In this document: in pieces, positions 43,704 to 53,563 of the stretch | Layout: each line of letters starts with the position of its first letter | Numbering within the stretch: position 1 is the first letter of the stretch | Source of the DNA: Neolewinella lacunae | GTDB lineage: Bacteria; Bacteroidota; Bacteroidia; Chitinophagales; Saprospiraceae | Assembly (NCBI RefSeq): GCF_014349155.1 | Contig: NZ_JACSIT010000034.1 | Coordinates: 40,738-104,737 of the forward strand | Length of the DNA stretch: 64,000 nucleotides | Reading direction: 5' to 3' | Translations under genes and position numbers: made by a program | The notes under the pieces: model-generated | Told to the model about the DNA's origin: nothing | The model's database searches: none | What the model saw: the letters and a program-made list of their open reading frames with translations, nothing else

Positions 43704-46166
43704 ATGAAAGTATCCCTGAACTGGTTGCGCCAGTACCTAGATATCGATCTCGAGCCCGCCCAAATCGGCCAGATCCTCACGGGCACGGGCCTGGAGGTGG
43801 AAGGCATCGAGAAAGTGGAGTCCATCCCCGGCGGCCTGGCGGGCGTGGTGGTTGGCCACGTTGTGGAGTGCGGCCCCCACCCCGGTGCCGACCGCCTTTC
43901 GCTGACCAAAGTTGACCTCGGCGGCGGCGAACCGGTCTCCATCGTTTGCGGAGCGCCCAACGTTGCGGCGGGCCAGCACGTCTTGGTCGCCACCGTCGGC
44001 TGTACCCTGCACCCCCTTAACGGGGAGCCCCTGACCATCAAAAAAGGCAAAATCCGCGGCGAAGTCTCGGAGGGCATGATCTGCGCCGAAGACGAACTCG
44101 GCCTGGGCGAAAGTCACGCGGGCATCATCGTGCTGGAAAAACCCTACGCGCCGGGCACCCCCGCCAGCACGGTCTTCAACCTGCAGGAAGATTACGTCTA
44201 CGAAATCGGCCTCACGCCCAACCGCTCCGATGCCACCAACCACCTCGGCGTAGCCTTCGACCTGGCCGCCGCCCTCAGCGTCACCCAGGGCAAGACCATT
44301 GCCCTGAAACGGCCCGACGTTTCGGCCTTCCGCGCGGGCAGCAAGCCTCCGCTGCCGGTGCAGGTCCAGGACCCCACCCAGGCACCCCGCTACGCTGGCC
44401 TGACCATCGAAAACCTGCAAGTGGCTCCGAGCCCCGACTGGCTGCGGCAGGCCCTCCAGGCCATCGGCGTACGCCCCATCAATAATGTGGTGGACGTGAC
44501 CAATTACGTCCTCCACGAGCTGGGCCAGCCGCTGCACGCTTTTGATCTCGATAAGATTGCGGGCGGGGCCATCTTCGTCGAAAAACTACCCGCCGGAACA
44601 CCATTCGTAAGCCTCGACGGGCAGGTGCGCAGCCTGAGTGACGACGACCTGATGATCTGCGACGGACAGCACCAGCCCATGTGCATCGCTGGCGTTTTTG
44701 GCGGTGCGGGCAGCGGGGTTACGGACGGCACCACGCGCATTTTCCTGGAATCCGCCCACTTCGAAGCCGGCACCACCCGCCGCAGCAGCATGCGCCACGG
44801 CCTGCGCACCGACGCCGCCCGGGTCTTCGAAAAAGGCAGCGACCCTAACATTACCGTTTACGCCCTCCAACGCGCCGCCCTCTTGCTGGAACAAATTGCC
44901 GGCGGGCGGGTGAGCAGCCAATTGCTCGATCTCTACCCCCAGCCCGTGGCTCCGCAACAAATCACCGTGCGCGACCAACGCGTGCGCGACATCATCGGGG
45001 CCGATCTGGCGCGGCCGCAGGTGCAAAGCATCGTTGAAAGCATGGGGATGAACATCGTCTCCTCCGGACCGGAGAGCTTCGTCGTAGCCGTACCAACGAA
45101 TAAGACCGATGTCCTCCGGGAAATCGACGTCATCGAAGAAATCCTGCGGATCTACGGCTTCGACAATGTCCCGACGCCCACCATGATCACCACGGCCATG
45201 ATCGTTGCGCCGCAGCCCGACCCCCACTACCTGCGGGAGCTGGCCGGCGACCTCCTGAGCGCCAACGGTTTCCACGAAATGATGGCCCTCTCCCTGAGCG
45301 AGAGCCGCTTCTACGAACCAGGCGAAGACGGGCAGCCCAACCCCTCGCTGGTCTACATCAACAACACCAGCAACGTCCACCTCGATGTGATGCGTCCCGG
45401 CCTGCTGATGAGTGCCCTGGAAGCCGTGGCCCACAACCACAACCGGCAGCAGCACGATTTGCGGCTCTTCGAATTCGGCCGCAGCTACCACCTCGACCGC
45501 GAGAAGCCCCCCGGCAAGCAGTACCGGGAGATCAACCAACTCAGCCTGACCATGACGGGGCAGAAGCGGGCGGAAAGCTGGCACCCTGCGCCGGCCGGCT
45601 CGAAAAACGTTGGGTTCTACACCCTTAAGGCAGCGGTCGAACTCCTCTTCCAACGCTTCGGCATCGAGGGGTACCGGACGGACGAAGCGCCGCCGGAGGG
45701 CTACAGCTACGGCCTGCGCTACAACAAAGGCCCGCTGGTACTGGCAGACTTTGGCGCTGTCCATCCCCGGCACCTGCGTAAGCGCCAAATAAAAACCGAC
45801 GTCTTTTTCGCGGAAATTAACTGGGACAATGTGCTGCGTGTCCTGCCGCGCAAGCCCGTGCAGGTAACTACCCCGGGCCGCTATCCTTCCGTGCGGCGCG
45901 ACCTGGCGCTGATCCTGGATAAGGCCGTCTCTTTTGCCGAAGTGGAACGCCTGGCGCGCAAGGCGGAGAAAAGCATCCTGCGGGAGGTCAACCTCTTCGA
46001 CGTCTACGAGAACGCCGAGCAGCTCGGGGCGGGTAAAAAAAGCTACGCGGTGAGCTTCCAACTGGAAAGCGAAGACCGGACGCTCGACGATAAGGCCGTG
46101 GACAAAGTAATGAGTGCCATCGAAGGCACCCTGACGAGACAACTTGGGGCCGAAGTGCGGCGTTAA
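43704..46166 (+). CDS. pheT: Phenylalanyl-tRNA synthetase beta subunit
   Basis: An 820-residue subunit of the cytoplasmic alpha2-beta2 enzyme. Order of domains: N-terminal MKVSLNWLRQYLDIDL, EMAP/OB-fold tRNA-binding region (GPHPGADRLSLTKVD, SIVCGAPNVAAGQHV), B3/B4 editing region (GLTPNRSDATNHLGVAFDLA), B5, the catalytic-like core, and the C-terminal anticodon-binding FDX-ACB domain (PGRYPSVRRDLALILD). A one-mismatch copy of the dispersed 18-bp repeat lies in frame at 45007-45024 (DLARPQVQS, about residues 434-441). No pheS is adjacent. It probably heads the pheT/coiled-coil/zapA/rny group. Confidence 0.97.
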   Translation: MKVSLNWLRQYLDIDLEPAQIGQILTGTGLEVEGIEKVESIPGGLAGVVVGHVVECGPHPGADRLSLTKVDLGGGEPVSIVCGAPNVAAGQHVLVATVGCTLHPLNGEPLTIKKGKIRGEVSEGMICAEDELGLGESHAGIIVLEKPYAPGTPASTVFNLQEDYVYEIGLTPNRSDATNHLGVAFDLAAALSVTQGKTIALKRPDVSAFRAGSKPPLPVQVQDPTQAPRYAGLTIENLQVAPSPDWLRQALQAIGVRPINNVVDVTNYVLHELGQPLHAFDLDKIAGGAIFVEKLPAGTPFVSLDGQVRSLSDDDLMICDGQHQPMCIAGVFGGAGSGVTDGTTRIFLESAHFEAGTTRRSSMRHGLRTDAARVFEKGSDPNITVYALQRAALLLEQIAGGRVSSQLLDLYPQPVAPQQITVRDQRVRDIIGADLARPQVQSIVESMGMNIVSSGPESFVVAVPTNKTDVLREIDVIEEILRIYGFDNVPTPTMITTAMIVAPQPDPHYLRELAGDLLSANGFHEMMALSLSESRFYEPGEDGQPNPSLVYINNTSNVHLDVMRPGLLMSALEAVAHNHNRQQHDLRLFEFGRSYHLDREKPPGKQYREINQLSLTMTGQKRAESWHPAPAGSKNVGFYTLKAAVELLFQRFGIEGYRTDEAPPEGYSYGLRYNKGPLVLADFGAVHPRHLRKRQIKTDVFFAEINWDNVLRVLPRKPVQVTTPGRYPSVRRDLALILDKAVSFAEVERLARKAEKSILREVNLFDVYENAEQLGAGKKSYAVSFQLESEDRTLDDKAVDKVMSAIEGTLTRQLGAEVRR
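45007..45024 (-). repeat. Dispersed 18-bp repeat inside pheT (one mismatch)
   Basis: A reverse-oriented copy within the coding sequence, differing only at the outermost base. It is read as Ala-Arg-Pro-Gln-Val. Confidence 0.8.
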
Positions 46167-46279
46167 AGCCGTGGTTTGACGGCAGGTTACGGCATATTGC
46201 CCAAGGTACAGTATCTTGGCAGCCGGTATGTGGACCTCCGCGTACGTCTACCCTATTCTGCATCCCGAAACACATTAAA

Positions 46280-46576
46280 ATGGAGCCGTTAGCCTTACTT
46301 GACGGTTTAGAAATAAAACTTCGGCAACTTGCCGCTAAAGCAGACCGCCAACGGGCGGACTACGAGCGGACCATTGCCGAAAATCAACAACTCAAGCGGG
46401 AGCTCGATCGCCAGACCGGCATCGTCAACTCGCTGAAGGATAAACTCGAACGCAGCCGGCCGAATGCCGAAACCGAGGCTTCCGCCCCGGCTTCTGGCCT
46501 CGCGGAACCGCGGGAAACGATTGAATTTTGCCTCCGCGAAATTGATCGTTGCCTCGATTGGCTGCAACGGAATTGA
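46280..46576 (+). CDS. Small coiled-coil protein upstream of zapA
   Basis: A 98-residue soluble protein. Residues 5-60 form a heptad-like coiled coil rich in Gln, Lys, Arg and Leu (LEIKLRQLAAKADRQRAD, ENQQLKRELDRQ), followed by an Ala/Pro linker and a short C-terminal helix (FCLREIDRCLDWLQ). It is three bases ahead of zapA, so it is co-transcribed. Position and fold suggest a division-related partner, comparable in kind to ZapB, but sequence identity with any named family is not visible to me. Confidence 0.75.
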   Translation: MEPLALLDGLEIKLRQLAAKADRQRADYERTIAENQQLKRELDRQTGIVNSLKDKLERSRPNAETEASAPASGLAEPRETIEFCLREIDRCLDWLQRN

Positions 46577-46579
46577 TAT

Positions 46580-46882
46580 ATGGCGGAATCTGCCCAGGAT
46601 AATAACCCCATCATCGTGGTCATTGCAGGCCGCCCTTATCCCCTCCGCGTAGCGGCGCGGGACGAGGAAGGGCTGCGTGAACTGGTCAAGGAAATCAACC
46701 AACGTTTTAACGATTTCCAGATCAAGTACAGTGACCGTGATAAACAGGATTGCCTGGTCATGACCCTCCTGACCTACGCCGATGAATTGCGCGGCGTCCG
46801 CACCTGGTCTGATACGGGCCAGAGCGGTGAACTGGCCCGGCGCCTGGATGCCCTCAACACCTTGGTGGAGGGGATGCTTTAG
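46580..46882 (+). CDS. zapA: Cell division protein ZapA
   Basis: A 100-residue cytoplasmic protein that bundles FtsZ filaments at the septum. It carries the family N-terminal domain (IIVVIAGRPYPLRVAARDEE, then LRELVKEINQRFNDFQ) and a central helix with DCLVMTLLTYADELR. It starts three bases after the coiled-coil gene and is followed, after 251 bases, by rny, a gene order seen in other Bacteroidota. Confidence 0.9.
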   Translation: MAESAQDNNPIIVVIAGRPYPLRVAARDEEGLRELVKEINQRFNDFQIKYSDRDKQDCLVMTLLTYADELRGVRTWSDTGQSGELARRLDALNTLVEGML

Positions 46883-47133
46883 CGTTCGGATGGATGGTTT
46901 TCCGGTGGCCGCTGCCACCCTGGCCGAGGGCTTTTCGTTAAGAGTTTACCTTTCTATTCCCGTTGTTGATGTTCACCTTTTTTTTAACCCGCTGCTCGCC
47001 GGATGGTCAGTTGGGCAAATACCACGTTGTGCCCTTTTTTGCCTCCACTGGTTCCGGTGGATCGAAAACTAAAGCACAGACTGGTAAATACCCCAATCCT
47101 CCAGTTCAGTAGCCGCACTCAATCATCAAAACA
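46883..47133. other. zapA-rny spacer, possible small RNA
   Basis: No coding frame is convincing. TACCTTTC near 46947 resembles a -7 box, and GGGCA...TGCCC followed by TTTTTT (about 47015-47041) resembles a weak terminator, so an RNA of about 75-90 bases could be made. This is speculative. Confidence 0.25.
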
Positions 47134-48822
47134 ATGGAATATATTCTAGGGGCGGTTGGCCTCTTACTCGGTGCCGTCATTATGTATTTTGTCGGGGCCG
47201 GACAACGCAAAAAAATCCTGGAAGGGCAAAGCCAGCAGGACCAAAGCTACAAGCTCGAAGCCGAGAAAGTGGTCTCCGACGCCAAGCTTAACGCCGAGAA
47301 GATTATTGCCGAGGCCAAACTGACGGCCGAGAAAACCTTCAGCGAATTCAAAGACAAGCAGGAAGAATTCAAGCAGGAAAAAATCCGCGAAAGCCGGGAG
47401 AAATTTCAACGCTTCAAAGACGAATTCAAGCAGGAGAAAGAAGACGAGCTGGTAGAGCTCAAGGCCAAGCGCGAAGCCCTCAAAGAAGAACAGGCCGCCA
47501 TGAAGGAAGAGCGCGCCAGCTTCAAAGCCGACCGCGACGAGATCCTCAAACTCCAGGAGGCCGTCAAAATCCAGGAGCAACAGTTGGAGCAGCGCAACAA
47601 AAAACTGACCGAAGAAATCGAGCGGGCCCGCCAGAAGCAGGAAGAGCTGGAGCACCAGCACGAACGCTTCACCAGCGAGTTGGAAAAAATTGCCAGCCTG
47701 AGCCAGGAAGAAGCCCGCGTGCGGCTGATGGAAGACGTACGCGGCAAAACCGAGAACGAGGCCATGGCCCTGAAGCGGGAGATTCTCGAAGCCGCCAAGG
47801 AAGACGCCGCCAAGGACGCCCGCAAAGTGGTCATCAACACCATCCAGCGGATGTGTTCCGAGATGACCATTGAAAACACCGTCTCCGTTTTCCCCCTCGA
47901 CAACGACAATGTGAAAGGGCAGATCATTGGCCGCGAAGGACGCAACATCCGCGCCATCGAAGCCGCCACCGGTGCCGAATTGGTCGTAGATGATACGCCG
48001 GAGACCATCGTCATTTCCAGCTTCGACCCCATCCGCCGTGAAATCGCCCGCCTTTCGCTCAAGCGCCTCGTCACCGACGGCCGCATCCACCCCGCCCGCG
48101 TAGAGGAAGTTGTCGCTAAAACGAAGAAGGAGCTCACGCAGCAAATCATGGAAATCGGTAAGAAAACGGTGGTGGAACTCGACATCCACAACCTGCCCTC
48201 CGACCTCGTCCGCTACGTAGGCCGCATGCGCTTCCGCAGCAGCTACGGACAAAACCTCCTCAAGCACTCCATCGAAACGGCCCACCTCTGCGCTACGATG
48301 GCCGCTGAAATGGGGATGAACAAAAACCAGATCAAACTCGCCAAACGCGCTGGCCTGCTCCACGACATCGGCAAGGTGGCCGAAGAAGACAGCGAACTGA
48401 GCCACGCCCTCTACGGCATGGCCCTGTGTGAAAAGCTCGGCGAAAACCCCATCGTCGTCAACGCCGTCGGGGCGCACCACGATGAGATCGAGATGAACAA
48501 CCTCATCTCCTGCATCGTCCAGGCCTGTGACGCCATCTCCGGTGCCCGGCCCGGTGCCCGCCGGGAGATCCTGGACGGCTACATCAACCGCATCAAGGAA
48601 CTCGAAGAAATCGCCAAGAAGAACCAAGGCGTCTCTTCCGCCTTCGCCATGCAGGCGGGCCGCGAGCTCCGCGTCATCGTCGAAGCCGATAAGGTATCCG
48701 ACCAGCACGCCGACGAACTCAGCTTCAAGATCAGCCAGGAAATCCAGGAAACGATGCAGTACCCCGGCCAGATCAAAGTGATGGTCATCCGCGAAACCCG
48801 CGCCGTGGCGTACGCACGGTAG
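47134..48822 (+). CDS. rny: Ribonuclease Y
   Basis: A 562-residue endoribonuclease that starts mRNA decay at the membrane. It has one N-terminal membrane span ([20 protein letters not shown]), a long charged coiled coil (about 30-215), a KH domain ([19 protein letters not shown]), and an HD domain ([31 protein letters not shown]). All family elements and the usual length (about 520) are present. A bidirectional terminator follows. Confidence 0.97.
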   Translation: MEYILGAVGLLLGAVIMYFVGAGQRKKILEGQSQQDQSYKLEAEKVVSDAKLNAEKIIAEAKLTAEKTFSEFKDKQEEFKQEKIRESREKFQRFKDEFKQEKEDELVELKAKREALKEEQAAMKEERASFKADRDEILKLQEAVKIQEQQLEQRNKKLTEEIERARQKQEELEHQHERFTSELEKIASLSQEEARVRLMEDVRGKTENEAMALKREILEAAKEDAAKDARKVVINTIQRMCSEMTIENTVSVFPLDNDNVKGQIIGREGRNIRAIEAATGAELVVDDTPETIVISSFDPIRREIARLSLKRLVTDGRIHPARVEEVVAKTKKELTQQIMEIGKKTVVELDIHNLPSDLVRYVGRMRFRSSYGQNLLKHSIETAHLCATMAAEMGMNKNQIKLAKRAGLLHDIGKVAEEDSELSHALYGMALCEKLGENPIVVNAVGAHHDEIEMNNLISCIVQACDAISGARPGARREILDGYINRIKELEEIAKKNQGVSSAFAMQAGRELRVIVEADKVSDQHADELSFKISQEIQETMQYPGQIKVMVIRETRAVAYAR

Positions 48823-48840
48823 GATATTCCCGCCACCATA

Positions 48841-48877
48841 AAAAAGGCCCCCGGCAGATCGCTACCGGGGGCCTTTT
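48841..48877. terminator. Bidirectional intrinsic terminator between rny and the thioredoxin-like gene
   Basis: The strong GGCCCCCGG/CCGGGGGCC stem is flanked by A-run and T-run, serving both convergent genes. Confidence 0.93.
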
Positions 48878-48897
48878 TCGTGGTGGAGAAAGCAGTT

Positions 48898-50067
48898 TTA
48901 CAGTTTCAGGATCTTCTCCGTATCGCTGTAATCGGTGCCATCGGCCTTTGCCATTTCGATGGCTTTGCGGGCGGTTTCCTGGGCTTTTTCCTTATTGCCC
49001 ATTTTGCTGTACAACCAGGCCAGGGTATCGAGGTTGGCGTAGTTGGCGTTGAGGGCGACGGATTCCTGGGCCCAGCTTAAGGCCATTTTCAGTTGGTTCG
49101 GATCGTCGCTGCTTTCGTAGACGTTCCAGGCGGCCGTGTTGAGTTCTACGTAGTCGGTGCTGCCGTAGGTGCCCAGGTAGGCGATGGCGGCGGGGACGTA
49201 AGCTTCCATGTTCTGCGACTGCTGGGCGTGGAACATAGCGTAGTGCAGCATGAGGCGGTCTTTCTGCGCGGCGGCGTACCGGGTGTAGTAGGCTTCCATT
49301 TTTTCCTTGGGGGGCAGGACGCGGGCACCGGCGTCTTCCATGTACTGCGTGACGAGGGAGCGCTGGAGGGTCATTGCGTACTTGCCGGGGCCGACCATCG
49401 CAATGGCGGCGTCGGCATTTTCCAGCAGGTAGGTCAGGCCTTTGTCTCCGGGTTTGCCGGGGTTGGCGATGATGAGGCCGATGGTGGCAGGGTCAGACCA
49501 GTCCTTGAGGCCATCGAGGTAATTGCTGATGACCGTGGCGGCGCGCTCGTTTTCGTAGACGGCGTTGAGGGTTTCGGCGTAGGCCAGCACGAACTCGCTG
49601 CCGCGTTCGCCGGCGTCGTAACGTTTGTTGAGGGCACCGAGGCTTTGGGGGCCAACGGCGGCATCGGCCAGCGCCAAAAAGGCATCCTGGGGGATGTAAC
49701 CGAGGCCCTTGTGGACCAGGTCTCCGTTGCCATCAATGAACAGATAGGTGGGGTAAGCCGCTACGTTGTAGCGCCGGGCCAGTTCGGGGCCTTCGCCCTT
49801 TTCCATGTCGAACTTGGCGTTGATGAAGCGTTCGTTGTAGACTGCGCCGACGGCCTCGAGGGGGAAAACTTTGGCGGCCATCATCTTGCAGGGGCCACAC
49901 CAGGTGGTGTAGGCATCGACGAAGATCACCTTGTTCTCGGCCTTGGCCTGGGCGATTAGATCAGCGAATGGCTTCTCGACGAAGGTCATGCCGGTGGTGG
50001 CTGCCTCCTTCTGCGCACCGAGGCTCAGGGAAAACAGGCAAAGCAGAAGGTAAAAGGTAAACTTCAT
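48898..50067 (-). CDS. Periplasmic thioredoxin-like protein with helical C-terminal domain
   Basis: A 389-residue protein with a signal peptide (MKFTFYLLLCLFSLSLGAQ). The thioredoxin domain (about 27-140) carries the redox site Trp56-Cys57-Gly-Pro-Cys60 and a cis-Pro segment AAYPTYLFIDGNG. The C-terminal 230 residues are alpha-helical, TPR-like (last repeat LDTLAWLYSKMGNKEKAQET). It probably handles disulfides of envelope or outer-membrane proteins. It is divergent from uvrA across a 368-base gap that holds two 18-bp repeats. Confidence 0.9.
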   Translation of the reverse strand: MKFTFYLLLCLFSLSLGAQKEAATTGMTFVEKPFADLIAQAKAENKVIFVDAYTTWCGPCKMMAAKVFPLEAVGAVYNERFINAKFDMEKGEGPELARRYNVAAYPTYLFIDGNGDLVHKGLGYIPQDAFLALADAAVGPQSLGALNKRYDAGERGSEFVLAYAETLNAVYENERAATVISNYLDGLKDWSDPATIGLIIANPGKPGDKGLTYLLENADAAIAMVGPGKYAMTLQRSLVTQYMEDAGARVLPPKEKMEAYYTRYAAAQKDRLMLHYAMFHAQQSQNMEAYVPAAIAYLGTYGSTDYVELNTAAWNVYESSDDPNQLKMALSWAQESVALNANYANLDTLAWLYSKMGNKEKAQETARKAIEMAKADGTDYSDTEKILKL

Positions 50068-50162
50068 TGCGTTTTTTTGTAGATGAGGTTCAAAAATACG
50101 AAGATTGTGGCTCCCCTCCCTAAACGCGCTGCGGGTGGGGATAATTGCCGGGCTGCTTTGCG
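50068..50162. other. Upstream region of the thioredoxin-like gene
   Basis: This is the non-coding start of the 368-base divergent gap. I see no clear promoter in these bases, and the rest of the gap is described by the repeat and promoter entries at 50163-50385. The part from 50208 to 50360 is AT-rich toward its end (near 50280-50320), as expected for a promoter area. Confidence 0.35.
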
Positions 50163-50207
50163 GGGCGCGGCCGCAGGTGCTCCCCCCCGGCCCCCCGAAG
50201 GGGGGAG
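50163..50207 (-). repeat. 45-bp composite repeat, copy D (with exact 18-bp element)
   Basis: Reverse orientation: the exact 18-bp element at 50163-50180 precedes the hairpin with a TTCG loop. It faces the oppositely oriented single element at 50368, 205 bases away. Confidence 0.9.
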
Positions 50208-50360
50208 TCAGGACAAGGAGCAGTGGAAGGCTCCCGAGACCCAGCTTAATCAGGTAAAAGGAAGCACCCTTCTTACCACAAATATTTAATATTTTTGTGA
50301 TTTTGGCACAAATTGATTTTTTTAGTCCGTTTTGAACCTACTTCCCCCGCTCATCATTCG

Positions 50361-50385
50361 TACCTTTGCACCTGCGGCCGCGCCC
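50361..50385 (+). promoter_or_regulatory. -7 box of uvrA fused to an exact 18-bp repeat copy
   Basis: TACCTTTG (50361-50368) matches TAnnTTTG, and its last G is the first base of an exact copy of the repeat (50368-50385). If used, transcription would start inside the repeat. A TTG lies 26 bases upstream, longer than the usual -33 spacing. Confidence 0.5.
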
Positions 50386-50435
50386 TTCTCCACCTCCGGG
50401 CGTCGCCACGTACCAACCGCTCAATCTCCCGTCCC

Positions 50436-53267
50436 TTGTCCCGGAATACCGACCTTAGCTCCGCCGATCTCCGCACCTCGATCTTCATCAAAGGTGCCCG
50501 CGCCAACAACCTGAAGAACGTCGATCTGGTCATTCCCAAAAACCAGCTGGTGGTGGTGACGGGCGTGAGCGGCAGTGGCAAATCGAGCATCACGATGGAT
50601 ACGCTCTTCGCCGAGGGGCAGCGCCGCTACGTGGAATCCCTGAGCAGCTACGCCCGGCAGTTCCTGATGCGGATGAAAAAACCTGACGTCGATTTCATCC
50701 GCGGCATCTGCCCGGCCATCGCCATTGAGCAAAAGACCACCACGGCGAACGCCCGTAGTACAGTGGGCACCCTGACGGAGATATACGATTTCCTGCGCCT
50801 GCTCTACGCCCGCGCCGGCCACACCTACAGCCCCGTGAGCGGCAACGAGGTGAAGCGCCACAGCGTGACCGACGTAGTGACCCACATTCTGGGCCTGCCC
50901 ACCGGCAGCCGCGTTTACCTCTACGCCCCCCTGACCCGCACCTACGAAGACCGGACCCTGCGCCGCGAGCTGGAACTGTTGCAGCAAAAAGGCTACACCC
51001 GGGTGCTCGACGACGACGAGGTGCGCGAAATCGAAGAGGTGCTGGCCGAAAATGGCCCCTCGCTCGCCAAGACCCTCAACGCCCTGGACGACCACGAGGA
51101 ACTCATGGTCTTGATCGACCGCTTCGTGGTAAATACCGAAGACGAAGAAAACAACAAACGCATTGCCGACTCCGTACAGACGGGCTTCAGCGAGGGCAGC
51201 GGCGAGGTGATCGTGTACCTGGACCACCAGAACTGGACGGCCTGGAACAACCGCTTTGAGCTCGATAACATGAGCTTCCTGGAACCGAGTCCGGCGCTGT
51301 TCAACTACAACAATCCCTTCGGCGCCTGCCCCACTTGCGAGGGTTTTGGTCGCACGATGGGCATCGACGAAGACAAGGTCATCCCCGACCCCAGCAAATC
51401 CGTCTACGAAGGCGCAGTTGCTCCCTGGAATGGCGCGACCTACGGCAGTTGGGAAAAAGACTTCCTGCGGCAGGCCAATAAGTTCGATTTTCCCGTCCAC
51501 ACCCCCTACGCTGACCTGACGCGGGAGCAGGTGCGGGTGTTGTGGGACGGCAACCAGCACGTGGGGGGCATCACCGATTTTTTCGATGACCTGGGCAAGA
51601 AGCTCTACAAGATCCAGAACCGCATCATGCTGGCCCGTTTCCGGGGGCGCACCACCTGCCATACCTGCCGGGGCGGCCGCCTGCGCCGCGAAGCGGAGTA
51701 CGTAAAAGTCGGCGGCGTAGCCATCACCGAATTGCTGGACCTGCCCATCGATCTGCTCCAGAAACACTTCCTGGAACTTAAGCTGAACGAGCACGACAGC
51801 ACCATCGCCCGGCGGTTGTTGCTGGAGATCAACAACCGCTTGCAGTCGATGATGGACCTGGGCCTGAGCTACCTCACCATCAACCGCCTGAGCAGTACCC
51901 TGAGCGGGGGCGAAAGCCAAAGGATCAACCTGACCCGTACCCTGGGGAGCAACCTGACGGCGAGCATGTACATCCTCGACGAGCCCAGCGTGGGCCTGCA
52001 CCCCCGCGACACCGAGCGCCTGGTGAAGGTACTCTACCGCCTGCGCGACCTGGGCAACACCGTACTCGTGGTAGAGCACGAAGAAGGAATCATTGCCGCG
52101 GCGGATTACCTGATTGACGTCGGTCCTGCAGCCGGCGTGCACGGCGGGGAGATCGTTTTCGCCGGTCCCTACGCCGCCATTTACGACGAAGCGACGGAGA
52201 GCCTGACGACGAAGTACATGACGGGGCGGATGTCCGTCCCCGTACCCGCGCAACGGCGCAAGCTCACCAACTGGCTCACCATTGAAGGCGCGCGGATGCA
52301 CAACCTCAAAAAAGTGGACGCCCGCATACCGCTCAATGCCCTTACGGTAGTTTCGGGGGTCTCCGGAAGTGGAAAGACCAGCCTGATCAAGGGCATCCTC
52401 TACCCGGCGTTGCGCCGCGAGCTGGGGGAAGGCTCCAGCCAGGCCCCCGGTCCCCACAAATCCCTGGGCGGCGATCTGAAGCTCCTGAGCCAGGTGGAGA
52501 TGGTCAACCAAAGCCCGATTGGTAAGTCGAGCCGCTCCAATCCCGTCACCTACGTGGGTGCCTACGACACGATCCGCAACCTGATGGCCAGCCAGCAGTT
52601 GGCCAAGATCCGGGACTACAAGCCGGGGCACTTCAGCTTCAACGTCGATGGTGGTCGGTGCGACACCTGCAAGGGGGAAGGAGAGCAGATGGTGGAAATG
52701 CAGTTCCTGGCCGACGTTCGCCTGGTGTGTGAAGAATGCAACGGTGCCCGCTTCAAGAAAGAGCTTCTGGACGTGCGCTACAACGAAAAGAACATCACGG
52801 AGATCCTGGACCTGAGCGTGAACGAAGCCATTGGCTTTTTCGCTGGTGAGGAATCCATCCAGAAAAAGCTGCAGCCGCTGCAAGACGTGGGCTTGGGCTA
52901 CATCACGCTGGGGCAGTCCTCCTCTACCCTCTCCGGCGGAGAGGCGCAGCGGGTCAAGCTGGCCAGCTTCCTGACCAGGGAAAAGCAAAACGAGCACCTG
53001 TTCTTCATCTTTGACGAGCCGACCACGGGTTTGCACTTCCACGACGTAGCCGTTTTGCTGGACGCGCTCAATGCGCTGGTGGAGCGGGGGCACACTGTTT
53101 TAGTCGTAGAACACAACCTGGACGTCATCAAATCGGCGGACTACGTCATTGACCTTGGCCCGGAGGGTGGGCGCGATGGGGGGCATATTGTTTTCCAGGG
53201 TACGCCGGAAGCTTTGGTGGCGCACGGGGTGGGGTATACTGCGCAGTATTTGGCTGGGGTGTTGTGA
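50436..53267 (+). CDS. uvrA: UvrABC system protein A
   Basis: ATPase that finds bulky DNA lesions and loads UvrB. The TTG at 50436 gives 943 residues, the family length, just ahead of the conserved [19 protein letters not shown] longer frame back to 50313 would translate the promoter and the repeat, so it is not preferred; no ATG or GTG lies nearer. Motifs: first Walker [17 protein letters not shown], first Zn-finger pairs CPTC and CHTC, ABC signatures LSGGESQRI and [10 protein letters not shown], second Walker [16 protein letters not shown], and second Zn finger CDTC/CEEC. The repeat in the 5' leader and the non-ATG start are the odd points. Confidence 0.96.
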   Translation: MSRNTDLSSADLRTSIFIKGARANNLKNVDLVIPKNQLVVVTGVSGSGKSSITMDTLFAEGQRRYVESLSSYARQFLMRMKKPDVDFIRGICPAIAIEQKTTTANARSTVGTLTEIYDFLRLLYARAGHTYSPVSGNEVKRHSVTDVVTHILGLPTGSRVYLYAPLTRTYEDRTLRRELELLQQKGYTRVLDDDEVREIEEVLAENGPSLAKTLNALDDHEELMVLIDRFVVNTEDEENNKRIADSVQTGFSEGSGEVIVYLDHQNWTAWNNRFELDNMSFLEPSPALFNYNNPFGACPTCEGFGRTMGIDEDKVIPDPSKSVYEGAVAPWNGATYGSWEKDFLRQANKFDFPVHTPYADLTREQVRVLWDGNQHVGGITDFFDDLGKKLYKIQNRIMLARFRGRTTCHTCRGGRLRREAEYVKVGGVAITELLDLPIDLLQKHFLELKLNEHDSTIARRLLLEINNRLQSMMDLGLSYLTINRLSSTLSGGESQRINLTRTLGSNLTASMYILDEPSVGLHPRDTERLVKVLYRLRDLGNTVLVVEHEEGIIAAADYLIDVGPAAGVHGGEIVFAGPYAAIYDEATESLTTKYMTGRMSVPVPAQRRKLTNWLTIEGARMHNLKKVDARIPLNALTVVSGVSGSGKTSLIKGILYPALRRELGEGSSQAPGPHKSLGGDLKLLSQVEMVNQSPIGKSSRSNPVTYVGAYDTIRNLMASQQLAKIRDYKPGHFSFNVDGGRCDTCKGEGEQMVEMQFLADVRLVCEECNGARFKKELLDVRYNEKNITEILDLSVNEAIGFFAGEESIQKKLQPLQDVGLGYITLGQSSSTLSGGEAQRVKLASFLTREKQNEHLFFIFDEPTTGLHFHDVAVLLDALNALVERGHTVLVVEHNLDVIKSADYVIDLGPEGGRDGGHIVFQGTPEALVAHGVGYTAQYLAGVL

Positions 53268-53530
53268 TTGGGGAGCTTCCCTCTTTTTTGAACCACGGTT
53301 TTGGGGGAGCTTCGCTCCTCTTTTTGAACCACTAAGGGCACGAAGAGGTACTAAGAATTTGGGGGAGCTTCGCTCAGTTTTGTACCACGGCTTTTTGGGG
53401 AGCTTCGCTCCCCTTTTTTGAACCACTAAGGGCACGAAGAGGGGCTAAGAACGCCTCCCCTATGGTACCCGCTCTGGTGAAAAAAACTTAGTGGACTTAG
53501 TGTTCTTAGTGCCCTTAGTGGTGAAAAAAT
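53268..53530. repeat. Repeat cluster 1: GGGGAGC-TTCG-CTCC hairpins with CACTAAG arms
   Basis: Directly after uvrA, a hairpin unit (GGGGAGCTTCGCTCCCC or variants, followed by TTTTTGAACCAC) occurs four times at roughly 35-60 base spacing. Between and after the units run stretches such as CACTAAGGGCACGAAGAGG and the inverted CTTAGTGTTCTTAGTGCCC, ending GTGGTGAAAAAA. Outer arms CCACTAAGGGCA/TGCCCTTAGTGG can pair. The same elements recur at 60282-60470. No gene is present. Confidence 0.85.
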
Positions 53531-53563
53531 GCTGCGCAGCAGCAACTGTCTGACCGGAATCAA

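Noticed and set aside
50421..53093. 890-codon minus-strand frame over uvrA
   Set aside because: Antisense shadow of uvrA with no recognisable motifs.
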